Assembly (NCBI GenBank): GCA_016844415.1
Contig: JAENIX010000066.1
Span: 1 to 6,008, forward strand
Direction of reading: 5' to 3'
Source of the DNA: Actinomycetota bacterium
GTDB lineage: Bacteria; Desulfobacterota; Deferrimicrobia; Deferrimicrobiales; Deferrimicrobiaceae
DNA: 6,008 bases
Both the position numbers and the translations under genes were made by a program. The notes under the pieces are model-generated. The model saw only the letters and a program-made list of their open reading frames with translations. It was not told where the DNA came from and made no database searches. This document shows, piece after piece, positions 1 to 6,008 of the stretch. The stretch's first letter is position 1; the number at the start of each line of letters is the position of its first letter.

Positions 1-806
1 GATCTCCGGCGCCGCGTCGGCCAGGGAAAGCGTGTGCGCCGGCTCCTTCCTTACAACAACGAAAAGGCTGAAGCCCCGATCCCGCGGGACGACCCCGCTT
101 ACCCCGCCCTCCTTCAGGGAGAAGAGCTCCGCGGCAAGCTCCGTCGGGAGGTCTTCCCGGGAAACGTCCCCGAGGTCGGCGGACGTGGGCCGGATCTCGT
201 CGGTCGAGAAGCGCTCGACGACCTTGCCGGGGCTTTCCCCCTCCTCAATCCGTTTTCGGGCGGAGAGGGCGCTCTCCTCCGAATCGAAAAGGAACTGGCT
301 CACCCGGACCCGCTCGGGGAGAGACAGCTGTTTCGCCCGCCTGCGGAAAACATCGTCCACTTCCTCCTCCGGAACAAAAGGGAACGGGCAAGCCCCGCCC
401 GCCAATTCTCCATGTCCGTCCCGGCCTGCAGAAGCGCCTTCTCCAGGCCGCCTGGCGGGAAGTCAGAGCGGAACCGCTCGATCTCCTTCTCCACTTCGGA
501 GCCGGAGACGGAAACTCCAAGCCGTTCACCTTCCGAAACGACAACTGCGCGCTCTATCAGGATGCGCAGCGCATCCTGCACCTCGCCGCGGCCGGCGCTT
601 TTCGTCGAGACGGAAGGCGAAAGTCCCCGGCGGGCGGCGATCTCGTTCTTGAGATCCTTCAATGATATACGCGCCCCGTTGACCTCGGCCACCACGACAT
701 CCGAATCCGGGCGCGGGGCCGGTTCCCGCGAGCAGGAGAAAATAAGGGCCGCCAGGGCGGCGGCCAGGGCCATACGCGCGGAAACCCGGAGTGAACGAGG
801 AAGCAT
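1..806 (-). CDS. Second SurA/PpiC-like lipoprotein, frameshifted and cut by the left window edge
   Basis: This appears to be a paralogue of the preceding gene. The ATG at 806 gives a signal peptide (MLPRSLRVSARMALAAALAA) with lipobox LIFSC, Cys25, and Ser at +2. A SurA-N-like part follows (VVVAEVNGARISLKDLKNEIAARRG, about 37-61; helices to about 142). In this frame the protein then turns into Arg-rich nonsense and stops at TGA 300-302. From about 380 the adjacent frame, one base back, reads as a clean continuation: VPEEEVDDVFRRRAKQL, ERVRVSQFLF, TSADLGDVSRE, LAAELFSLKEGGVSG, DRGFSLFVVV, open to base 1. The joined product is at least 268 residues. The parvulin-domain histidines are Gln (codon 295-297) and Ser (codon 67-69), so a chaperone rather than isomerase role is likely if it is made. 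There is no clear Shine-Dalgarno site. A sequencing error, a recent pseudogene, or two separate pieces (300-806, and 1 to about 380) are all possible. Confidence 0.75.
373..386 (-). other. Probable frameshift site in the second isomerase-like gene
   Basis: The minus strand reads CGTTCCCTTTTGTT here. Upstream the good protein frame has codons CGT TCC CTT TTG. Downstream the good frame is one base back (GTT CCG GAG GAG GAA GTG). One missing base, for example in the run of four T or three C, would restore a single frame. The site does not fit the usual X-XXY-YYZ heptamer for programmed -1 slippage, and I see no obvious stem-loop just downstream. Confidence 0.75.
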
Positions 807-825
807 TATATTTAATGCGCCGTCT

Positions 826-1746
826 TCAGTACCCTGTTTGGGTTTGGCCCGCTCCTCCGGACGGGGGCGGCGCCCCCCTCGCCGGGTTCCGGGAGGCACC
901 AGGCGGCGCGGCCTGCGCTTCTTCCTGTTTCACCATCATCTGGATCTTGGACTGCTGCCTCACCTGGGAAAGGAGGTTCTCGAACGCATCCCGCTGCGCC
1001 TGCTCCCGCAGGTCCGCCGCTATCTGTCCCTTCACCTCTTCAAAGGGCTGCACCCCGGCGGGCTTCTTCTCCCCCACGCGGATAAGATGGAACCCGTAGG
1101 ATGTTCGGACCGGGCCGGCCACCGAGCCGGACGCGGCGGCGAAAGCCGCAGCCTCGAACGTCCTGTCGAACTTCCCCCGCTCGATGAAACCGAGGTCGGC
1201 CGCGACCCCTCCCTCCTTCGCCGCCGTTTTAATCATCTCTTCGAAAGCCGTTCCGCTCTTCAACTTGCGGGCGGCCGCTTCCGCCTGCGTCCGTTCCTTG
1301 AAAAGCAGATGGCTCACACGCACCCGCTCGCCCACCCGGAAAGCCTCGGCGTTGGCCTCGTAGAACTTCCGGAGCGCATCGTCCGAAAGTCCCGGCGCCT
1401 TTTCCGTCACGTCCCGCAGCAGAGCCTCCAGGAGGATCGACCTGCGCGCCATGTTCAGCCGTTCGCGGACCTCCTCGCGGCGGTCGTACCCGCGCCGCAG
1501 CGCCTCCTGCATCAGGAGGTCCCGGGTGATAAGGCTTTCCAGGAACTGCGACCTGCCCGCCGGCGTGTCAAGGATCGGCCGGACGTAGGGAGGCAGCGAC
1601 TTCGCCTCTTCCTCGACCGCCGCCTCGGTGATCGGTTGGCCGTTCACCATGGCGAGCACCTTCCCCGCTTTTCCCGTCTCAGCCCCGCTGCAGGCCCACA
1701 GGAACGGAATCGTCCCCACGATCAGCGCCACGGCAAGCTTGCGCAT
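826..1746 (-). CDS. Parvulin-type peptidyl-prolyl cis-trans isomerase lipoprotein (PpiC/SurA-like)
   Basis: This is a probable periplasmic folding factor that isomerises peptidyl-prolyl bonds of exported proteins. The 306-residue product starts with a lipoprotein signal peptide (MRKLAVALIV...) ending in the lipobox FLWAC, with the lipidated Cys at 19; Ser at +2 suggests outer-membrane sorting if the host is a diderm. A SurA-N-like chaperone region follows (VLAMVNGQPITEAAVEEE at 30-47, then helices to about 135). The parvulin domain spans about 140-228: it opens with ERVRVSHLLF, contains ADLGFIERGKFDRTFEAAAF, and closes with SYGFHLIRV. The two conserved parvulin histidines are present as His146 and His220, so catalysis is plausible. 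A C-terminal helix is followed by a Gln/Pro/Gly-rich tail from about 273. The start is supported by a strong ribosome binding site 8 bases upstream. The gene lies 50 bases after mfd and 19 before a related gene. It resembles PrsA, PpiC and SurA; the exact subfamily cannot be set by eye, so no gene symbol is given. Confidence 0.92.
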   Translation of the reverse strand: MRKLAVALIVGTIPFLWACSGAETGKAGKVLAMVNGQPITEAAVEEEAKSLPPYVRPILDTPAGRSQFLESLITRDLLMQEALRRGYDRREEVRERLNMARRSILLEALLRDVTEKAPGLSDDALRKFYEANAEAFRVGERVRVSHLLFKERTQAEAAARKLKSGTAFEEMIKTAAKEGGVAADLGFIERGKFDRTFEAAAFAAASGSVAGPVRTSYGFHLIRVGEKKPAGVQPFEEVKGQIAADLREQAQRDAFENLLSQVRQQSKIQMMVKQEEAQAAPPGASRNPARGAPPPSGGAGQTQTGY

Positions 1747-1796
1747 GCGCTTCGCCTCCCTCCAGTTGTTGGTGCACCGTCGATTCCTTTGAAATA
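1747..1796. other. 50-base gap between mfd and the isomerase gene
   Basis: The gap holds the ribosome binding site described at 1755-1763 and an AT-rich half next to the mfd TAA stop. I see no stem-loop followed by a T run on either strand, and no convincing -35/-10 pair on the minus strand. Read-through from mfd is therefore the simplest view. Confidence 0.6.
1755..1763 (-). promoter_or_regulatory. Strong Shine-Dalgarno site for the first isomerase gene
   Basis: On the minus strand the sequence GGAGGGAGG lies 8 bases before the ATG at 1746. It is the best ribosome binding site in the window and fixes that start codon. The other two internal starts (mfd and the second lipoprotein) have only weak purine stretches, so this gene may be translated independently of its upstream neighbour. 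Confidence 0.85.
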
Positions 1797-4700
1797 TTAT
1801 ATGCTACGCCCCGGCGGAAAGCGGTTCAACAGGTATTTGGCCGCAGCAAGGACCGCATCCGGGTCTTCCGCCGGAATCCTCATCGCCAGCACCTCCCCGC
1901 GAACGAAGTGGAATTTCTTCCTGTCCTTCATCACCCACTGGACCAGGAGGCCGCGGTCGACCTCGGACATGTCCGAAAGCGTGAGAAAGAGCGAGCCATT
2001 CCCGCGCTTGAGCTCCCTGACGCCCACCGAGCGCATCAGGACCCGAAGCCGCGAAAGGTCGCAAAGCGCCCGGGCCGGGCCGGGAAGTCGGCCGAACCTG
2101 TCCAAAAGCTCCAGTTCCAGCTCGTCGGCGGCGTCCATCGTCCTTGAAACCGCCAGCTTCCGGTAGAAATCGAGCCGCACCCCCGCCTCGGGGATATAGT
2201 CGTCGGGCAGGAAGGCCGGCATGCGGAGGTCGAGCTCGGGCTCTTCCTCCATGGCGGCCGCTCTCCCGGAAAGCTCGGCCATCGTCTCCGACAGGAGCTG
2301 CGTGTAAAGCTCGTACCCGACCTGGTGGATCTGCCCCGACTGGTCTTTCCCGAGCAGGTTGCCGGCCCCGCGGATCTCCAGGTCGTGGGAGGCGATCTTG
2401 AACCCGGAGCCCAGCTCCGTCAGCTCCTCCAGCACGGCCAGCCGCTGCGCCGCCTCCTTCGTGATCGCGATATCCTTCGGCACCAGGAAGTATGCGTATG
2501 CGCGGTGCCGGTCGCGTCCCACGCGGCCGCGCAGCTGGTAGAGCTGGGCGAGCCCGAGGCGGTGCGCCTGGTTGACGAGGATCGTGTTCGCGTTGGGAAG
2601 GTCCAGCCCCGCTTCGATTATGGCCGTGCACAGCAGGAGGTCGACCCGGCGCGACGCGAAGTCGGCCATGGCGAGAGCGAGCCCCTCCTCGTCCATCTGC
2701 CCGTGGGCGACCCCGATCCGGACTTCCGGGAGGGTTTCCTTGAGGAACCTCTCCATCGCGGGGAGGGTCTGGACGCGGTTGTGGACGAAGAAAACCTGCC
2801 CGCCGCGGCGGATCTCCCGGTCCACCGCTTCCCGGACCGTCTCCTCGGAGAAGGGGAGGACGAATGTGCGGATGGAGAGGCGGTCCTCCGGAGGGGTCGC
2901 GATGATGCTGATGTCGCGGATCCCGGAGAACGCCATGTGAAGCGTCCGCGGGATCGGCGTGGCCGACAGCGTGAGCACGTCCACCGCGGCGCGCAGCCGC
3001 TTCATCTTCTCCTTCTGCGCCACGCCGAACCGCTGCTCCTCGTCGATGACCACGAGCGCAAGGTCCTTGAAGGATACGTCCTTCTGCAGGAGCCGGTGCG
3101 TGCCGACGATGATGTCAACCTTCCCGAGCGCCAGCTCCTTCACGACCGACGCCTGCTCAGGCTTAGACCGGAACCGGGAGAGGTTCTCGACCCGGACCGG
3201 GTAGCCGGAAAGACGCCTGCAAAACGTCTGGTAATGCTGCTCGGCGAGGATGGTGGTGGGAACCAGGACCGCCGCCTGGCGGCCGTCCTGCACCACCTTG
3301 AACGCGGCCCGGATGGCCACTTCCGTCTTGCCGTACCCCACGTCCCCGCATACGAGCCGGTCCATCGGGCGGGGGGAAGTGAGGTCGTCCGTGACCTCCC
3401 TTATCGCTCTCTGCTGGTCCGGCGTCTCCTCGTGGTCGAAGGAAGCCTCGAACTCCCGGTAGATCTCGTCCGGCGCGGCGGACGGGGGGCGGACAGCCAG
3501 CTGCCTCTTCGCCTGGATCGAGACCAGGTCCTGCGCCATCGCGAGCAGTGAGTCGCGCACGCGCTGCTTGGCCCGCTGCCATGCGGTCCCTCCCAGGCGC
3601 GCCAGCTTCGGCCTGGCTTCCTCGGAAGCGACGTAGCGCTGGACGCGGGACATCTTCTCCACGGGGACGAAGAGCCGGTCGCCGCCCGCGTATTCCAGGA
3701 CGAGGAAATCGCCCTCCACCCCGGCGGCCGCGCGGCGCAAAAGCCCCCGGTATACACCGACTCCGTGATCCACGTGGACGGCCAGATCGTTGACGCGTAT
3801 CTCCCTTAGCGAGAATTCCTCGGCTGGAAGCTCCGTCTCCCGGTGCCCCCGGCGGGCGCGGGCCTTCTCGCCGAAGACCTCCGTTTCGGTCACCACCGCC
3901 ACGCGCAACTCGGGGAGGCGGAACCCGCGCGTCACTTCGGAACAGCAGAGGGCGACTCCACGTTGGCCTTCGAGCGAATCGGCAAGCGTCGCCCCGGTGG
4001 AAAGCGGAAGCGCGTACCTTGCCAGCAACTCCTCCATGCGCCCGGTCTGGGAAGGAGTAAGGGAAGTCACGACGAAACGGTCTCCCCGCTTCCACCACTC
4101 CGCAGCCGTGGCGGCAAGTGGGTACAGAAGCCCTTCCGTGCCCGACGCCACCGTGCTCCGCCGTATGTCATCGTTCCCTTTCGCGTCGATCTCGCCGCGG
4201 ACGAAGTCCTTGCGTCCGAAGGGGGCCGTTTCGATCGAGTCGAAACACAGCAGCGCGGTGTTCTCGAACTCCCTTAGAAGCTCATCCGGCGTTACGAACA
4301 GCTCCGCGGGGGCAGGCAGACCCGCCGGAAGGCCAGGCCGTGCATGGTTGCCCTCGGCGTCGGCGAACGCGACGCGCGCCCGTGAAACGCACGCCACCGA
4401 GTCGATCCCCGCTATCACCGCATCGTCGGGGAGGTATTCGAACAGCGAGGAGGCGCGCCCGTAGAGATGCGGCAGCGCCGACTCTATCCCGTGGTACCGG
4501 ATCCCCTGGCGAAGCGCATCCCGAAGGCCCGCGCCGGCCTTTCCGGCCGCCGCGGACAGGTAATCCGGCCGCGTGATGACCTGTGAGCAGGGAAGGATAA
4601 CCAGCTCTCCCCCTTCATTCCCCTCCGCGCCGGCCCGCGACAGGGTCCGCTGGCTGACGGGGTCGAACCAGCGCACCGACTCGACCCGGTCGCCGTCCAG

Positions 4701-5330
4701 CGTAAGCCGCGCGGGCAGCGGGTGTCCCGGGCTGTACACTTCGACTATTCCGCCCCGTACGGAGAAGTCCCCCGGTTCCGCGGTCGAGGGAAGCCTTGCA
4801 TATCCCGCCTCGGAGAGGTGCCGGGCCAACTCCCCCACGTCTATCTCCGTACCCGCGGAAACTCTTCGCACGGCCTGAAGGAACACCTCCCTTGGAAGCG
4901 TCTTCTCGACCGCCGCCTCCACGGAGCAGACCACGGCCACCGGACCGCCCGCCGCAAGCCGGTAAAGCGCCCTCACCCTGTCGTGGACCGCCGGCGCGTA
5001 CGGAGGGATCGCCTCGTACGGGGCCGCCTCGGTGGAAGGGAAAAGGACCGCGGCCCCCGGAAACGGTGGCGGGGGCGGGGCCCCCGGAAACGGTGACGGG
5101 GGCGCGCCTCCCGGGCCCAGGTACGCCGACATTTCCCGGAAGGTCTCCTCCGCCTCGTCCGTCGTGGTCGCAAGGACAAGAACTGTCCGCGCAAGCCTGC
5201 GCAACAGCCTGGAGACGATGAACGACCGGGCTCCGGCGGGCGCCTTGAGGACCTGCACACACGGATGGCCCTTGGTCTCGAAGGCGCGCGCGATGTGTTC
5301 GAAGGATATGGCGGGCAAAGGGGAAAACAT
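1797..5330 (-). CDS. mfd: Transcription-repair coupling factor Mfd (ATP-dependent DNA translocase)
   Basis: Mfd binds RNA polymerase stalled at DNA damage, pushes it off with an ATP-driven translocase and recruits UvrA. From the ATG at 5330 the protein has 1177 residues, normal for the family (E. coli 1148). Residues about 1-360 are the UvrB-like module with GDFSVRGGIVEVYSPG; about 506-580 the RNA polymerase-interaction domain (HVDHGVGVYRGL, YAGGDRLFVPVEKM). The SF2 helicase follows: ETPDQQ near 635, Walker A GDVGYGKTE (662-670), VPTTILAEQHY (690-700), GTHRLLQ (743-749), motif II DEEQ (763-766), SATPIPRT (789-796), TAIIEAGLDLPNANT (902-916) and QLRGRVGRDRHRAYAY (932-947). The translocation segment SHDLEIRGAGNLLG is at 981-994, and the C-terminal domain (LDLRMPAFLPDDYIPEAGVRLDFY) begins near 1033. 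All motifs are intact. A proline-rich repeat insertion occupies residues 72-94. An in-frame GTG at 5343-5345, overlapping the nadA stop as GTGA, is an alternative start giving 1182 residues. The further upstream extension overlaps nadA and is not real. Confidence 0.98.
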   Translation of the reverse strand: MFSPLPAISFEHIARAFETKGHPCVQVLKAPAGARSFIVSRLLRRLARTVLVLATTTDEAEETFREMSAYLGPGGAPPSPFPGAPPPPPFPGAAVLFPSTEAAPYEAIPPYAPAVHDRVRALYRLAAGGPVAVVCSVEAAVEKTLPREVFLQAVRRVSAGTEIDVGELARHLSEAGYARLPSTAEPGDFSVRGGIVEVYSPGHPLPARLTLDGDRVESVRWFDPVSQRTLSRAGAEGNEGGELVILPCSQVITRPDYLSAAAGKAGAGLRDALRQGIRYHGIESALPHLYGRASSLFEYLPDDAVIAGIDSVACVSRARVAFADAEGNHARPGLPAGLPAPAELFVTPDELLREFENTALLCFDSIETAPFGRKDFVRGEIDAKGNDDIRRSTVASGTEGLLYPLAATAAEWWKRGDRFVVTSLTPSQTGRMEELLARYALPLSTGATLADSLEGQRGVALCCSEVTRGFRLPELRVAVVTETEVFGEKARARRGHRETELPAEEFSLREIRVNDLAVHVDHGVGVYRGLLRRAAAGVEGDFLVLEYAGGDRLFVPVEKMSRVQRYVASEEARPKLARLGGTAWQRAKQRVRDSLLAMAQDLVSIQAKRQLAVRPPSAAPDEIYREFEASFDHEETPDQQRAIREVTDDLTSPRPMDRLVCGDVGYGKTEVAIRAAFKVVQDGRQAAVLVPTTILAEQHYQTFCRRLSGYPVRVENLSRFRSKPEQASVVKELALGKVDIIVGTHRLLQKDVSFKDLALVVIDEEQRFGVAQKEKMKRLRAAVDVLTLSATPIPRTLHMAFSGIRDISIIATPPEDRLSIRTFVLPFSEETVREAVDREIRRGGQVFFVHNRVQTLPAMERFLKETLPEVRIGVAHGQMDEEGLALAMADFASRRVDLLLCTAIIEAGLDLPNANTILVNQAHRLGLAQLYQLRGRVGRDRHRAYAYFLVPKDIAITKEAAQRLAVLEELTELGSGFKIASHDLEIRGAGNLLGKDQSGQIHQVGYELYTQLLSETMAELSGRAAAMEEEPELDLRMPAFLPDDYIPEAGVRLDFYRKLAVSRTMDAADELELELLDRFGRLPGPARALCDLSRLRVLMRSVGVRELKRGNGSLFLTLSDMSEVDRGLLVQWVMKDRKKFHFVRGEVLAMRIPAEDPDAVLAAAKYLLNRFPPGRSI
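5052..5105. repeat. 27-bp tandem duplication inside mfd encoding a proline-rich 9-residue repeat
   Basis: Two adjacent 27-base units (5052-5078 and 5079-5105) match at 25 of 27 positions by eye. A degenerate third copy may follow on the higher-coordinate side. The length is a multiple of three, so the reading frame is kept. In the protein they give SPFPGAPPP then PPFPGAAVL at residues 79-96, after a GPGGAPP lead-in. This sits between the MSAYLG segment and AAVLFPSTEAAPYEA of the UvrB-like module, where E. coli Mfd, as I recall it, has no such stretch. It is likely a flexible, solvent-exposed loop made by replication slippage. Confidence 0.85.
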
Positions 5331-5341
5331 CTTTTCGCGGT

Positions 5342-6008
5342 TCACGCGGCGTCGCGCGGGATGCGCAGCATCGCCTCCAGGGCGGCGTGGGCCTTTTCCC
5401 TGATTTCGCCCGGGACGGTCACCACTGGGGAAAGCGACTTGAGCGAATCCCGGACATCCTCCAGCGTGGTGAGCTTCATGTTGGGGCAGATCAGCGCGCG
5501 GGATGCCAGGTGGAATTTCTTCTCCGGGTTTTCCTTCCTGAGCCGGTAGAGGATCCCCATCTCCGTCCCCACGATGAACTCCAACGCTTCGGAGTTCTTG
5601 CACCAGGCGTACATCCCCGAGGTGGACTTCACGGCATCGGCCATCTCCACGACTTCGGGGCGGCATTCCGGGTGGACCACCAGCAGGGCGCCCGGGTGCG
5701 CCTTCCGCGCCTTATCGACATCGCCCGCCGTGACCCGATCGTGTGTGGGGCAATACCCGTCCCACCAGGAGAGCCGCCTCCCGGAAACCCCGGCGACATA
5801 GAGGGCCAGGTTACGGTCGGGCACCATGAAAATCTCCTTCTCCGTGGGGATCGAGCGGACGACGTTGACCGCGTTCCCCGAAGTGCAGCAGACGTCGGAT
5901 AAGGCCTTTACCTCCGCAGAGGAATTTACGTACGTGACGACGACGGCGCCCGGGTGGGCGTTTCGCCACCGGCGAAGGTCGTCCGCCGTGATCATGTCCG
6001 CCATCGGG
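5342..6008 (-). CDS. nadA: Quinolinate synthase NadA, C-terminal part (5' end cut by window edge)
   Basis: NadA condenses iminoaspartate with dihydroxyacetone phosphate to give quinolinate, the precursor of the NAD pyridine ring. It is a cytoplasmic [4Fe-4S] enzyme of three similar domains. About 221 residues are visible against roughly 300 to 350 in the family. The reading frame stays open through the right edge, so the Met at 6004 is internal: it lies in the PMADM motif that follows the first cluster cysteine, whose codon falls just outside. The other two expected cluster cysteines are present, in GYCPTHD (codon 5750-5752) and LICPNMK (codon 5486-5488). Other family landmarks are TYVNSSAEVK, DVCCTSGNAV, PDRNLA, VVHPEC, the STSGM segment and VGTEMG. 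The Y-x-N and HPE motifs line the substrate site in known NadA structures. The TGA stop at 5342-5344 abuts mfd, so the two are probably co-transcribed. Identity is secure; only completeness is limited. Confidence 0.96.
   Translation of the reverse strand, partial: PMADMITADDLRRWRNAHPGAVVVTYVNSSAEVKALSDVCCTSGNAVNVVRSIPTEKEIFMVPDRNLALYVAGVSGRRLSWWDGYCPTHDRVTAGDVDKARKAHPGALLVVHPECRPEVVEMADAVKSTSGMYAWCKNSEALEFIVGTEMGILYRLRKENPEKKFHLASRALICPNMKLTTLEDVRDSLKSLSPVVTVPGEIREKAHAALEAMLRIPRDAA

Noticed and set aside
373..386. Programmed -1 ribosomal frameshifting in the second lipoprotein
   Set aside because: The codons TCC CTT TTG do not form a canonical slippery heptamer, no clear downstream stem-loop is visible, and this protein family is not known for recoding.
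805..810. Perfect TATAAT hexamer on the minus strand beside the second lipoprotein start
   Set aside because: It overlaps the start codon, so a transcript from it would begin inside the gene, and no -35-like sequence lies 16-18 bases upstream.
807..899. Upstream extension of the second lipoprotein to an ATG at 899
   Set aside because: It would overlap the end of the first isomerase and put 31 charged residues before a good lipoprotein signal peptide. The ATG at 806 fits better.
1766..1803. AT-rich plus-strand patch resembling a promoter facing into mfd
   Set aside because: TTGGTG and the best -10-like TATTAT are 20 bases apart, the alternative -10 is poor, and there is no plus-strand gene for it to serve.
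34..2166. Long plus-strand open frame of about 710 codons opposite the isomerase genes and the mfd 3' end
   Set aside because: It runs antisense to three genes with recognised motifs, its translation is Arg/Pro/Leu-rich with no domain I recognise, and GC-rich genes commonly leave stop-free antisense frames.
2325..3551. Plus-strand open frame of about 408 codons opposite the mfd helicase region
   Set aside because: It is a mirror of Mfd codons, rich in Arg, Asp, His and Leu, with no recognisable fold or ribosome binding site.
3163..4098. Alternative minus-strand frame within mfd, about 311 codons
   Set aside because: It is the out-of-frame shadow of Mfd, Gly/Arg/Pro-rich, while the true frame carries all the RNA polymerase-binding and helicase motifs.
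5331..5666. Upstream extension of the mfd frame to an ATG at 5666
   Set aside because: The added 112 residues overlap nadA, resemble no Mfd N-terminus, and look like out-of-frame translation. The protein becomes Mfd-like only from MFSPLP.

Overview
The window is a high-GC bacterial chromosomal segment in which every supportable gene lies on the minus strand, so transcription runs from the high-coordinate end to the low-coordinate end. In transcription order it holds: the C-terminal part of quinolinate synthase (nadA, cut by the right edge), a complete transcription-repair coupling factor (mfd), a complete parvulin-type (PpiC/SurA-like) peptidyl-prolyl isomerase lipoprotein, and a second related lipoprotein that carries an internal frameshift and runs off the left edge.

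The gaps are very short: about 11 bases (or a 4-base GTGA overlap) between nadA and mfd, 50 bases between mfd and the first isomerase, and 19 bases between the two isomerase genes. I see no terminator in any gap, so one transcription unit is likely. No stretch longer than 50 bases is without a gene. No tRNA, rRNA, CRISPR array, insertion sequence or attachment site was seen.

The gene order mfd followed by tandem PpiC/SurA-like periplasmic lipoproteins, the GC-rich codon use and the lipoprotein signals with Ser at +2 suggest a diderm bacterium of deltaproteobacterial type (Desulfuromonadales/Geobacter-like or a related GC-rich lineage). This is an inference from memory of gene neighbourhoods, not a measured placement.

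The genes belong to three unrelated jobs. NadA makes quinolinate for NAD synthesis in the cytoplasm. Mfd removes stalled RNA polymerase and recruits UvrA for transcription-coupled repair. The two lipoproteins are probable periplasmic folding factors for exported and outer-membrane proteins. I found no clear new system. The points worth a second look are the frameshift in the second lipoprotein and the loss of both conserved parvulin histidines in it, and a proline-rich 9-residue tandem repeat inserted in the N-terminal module of Mfd.
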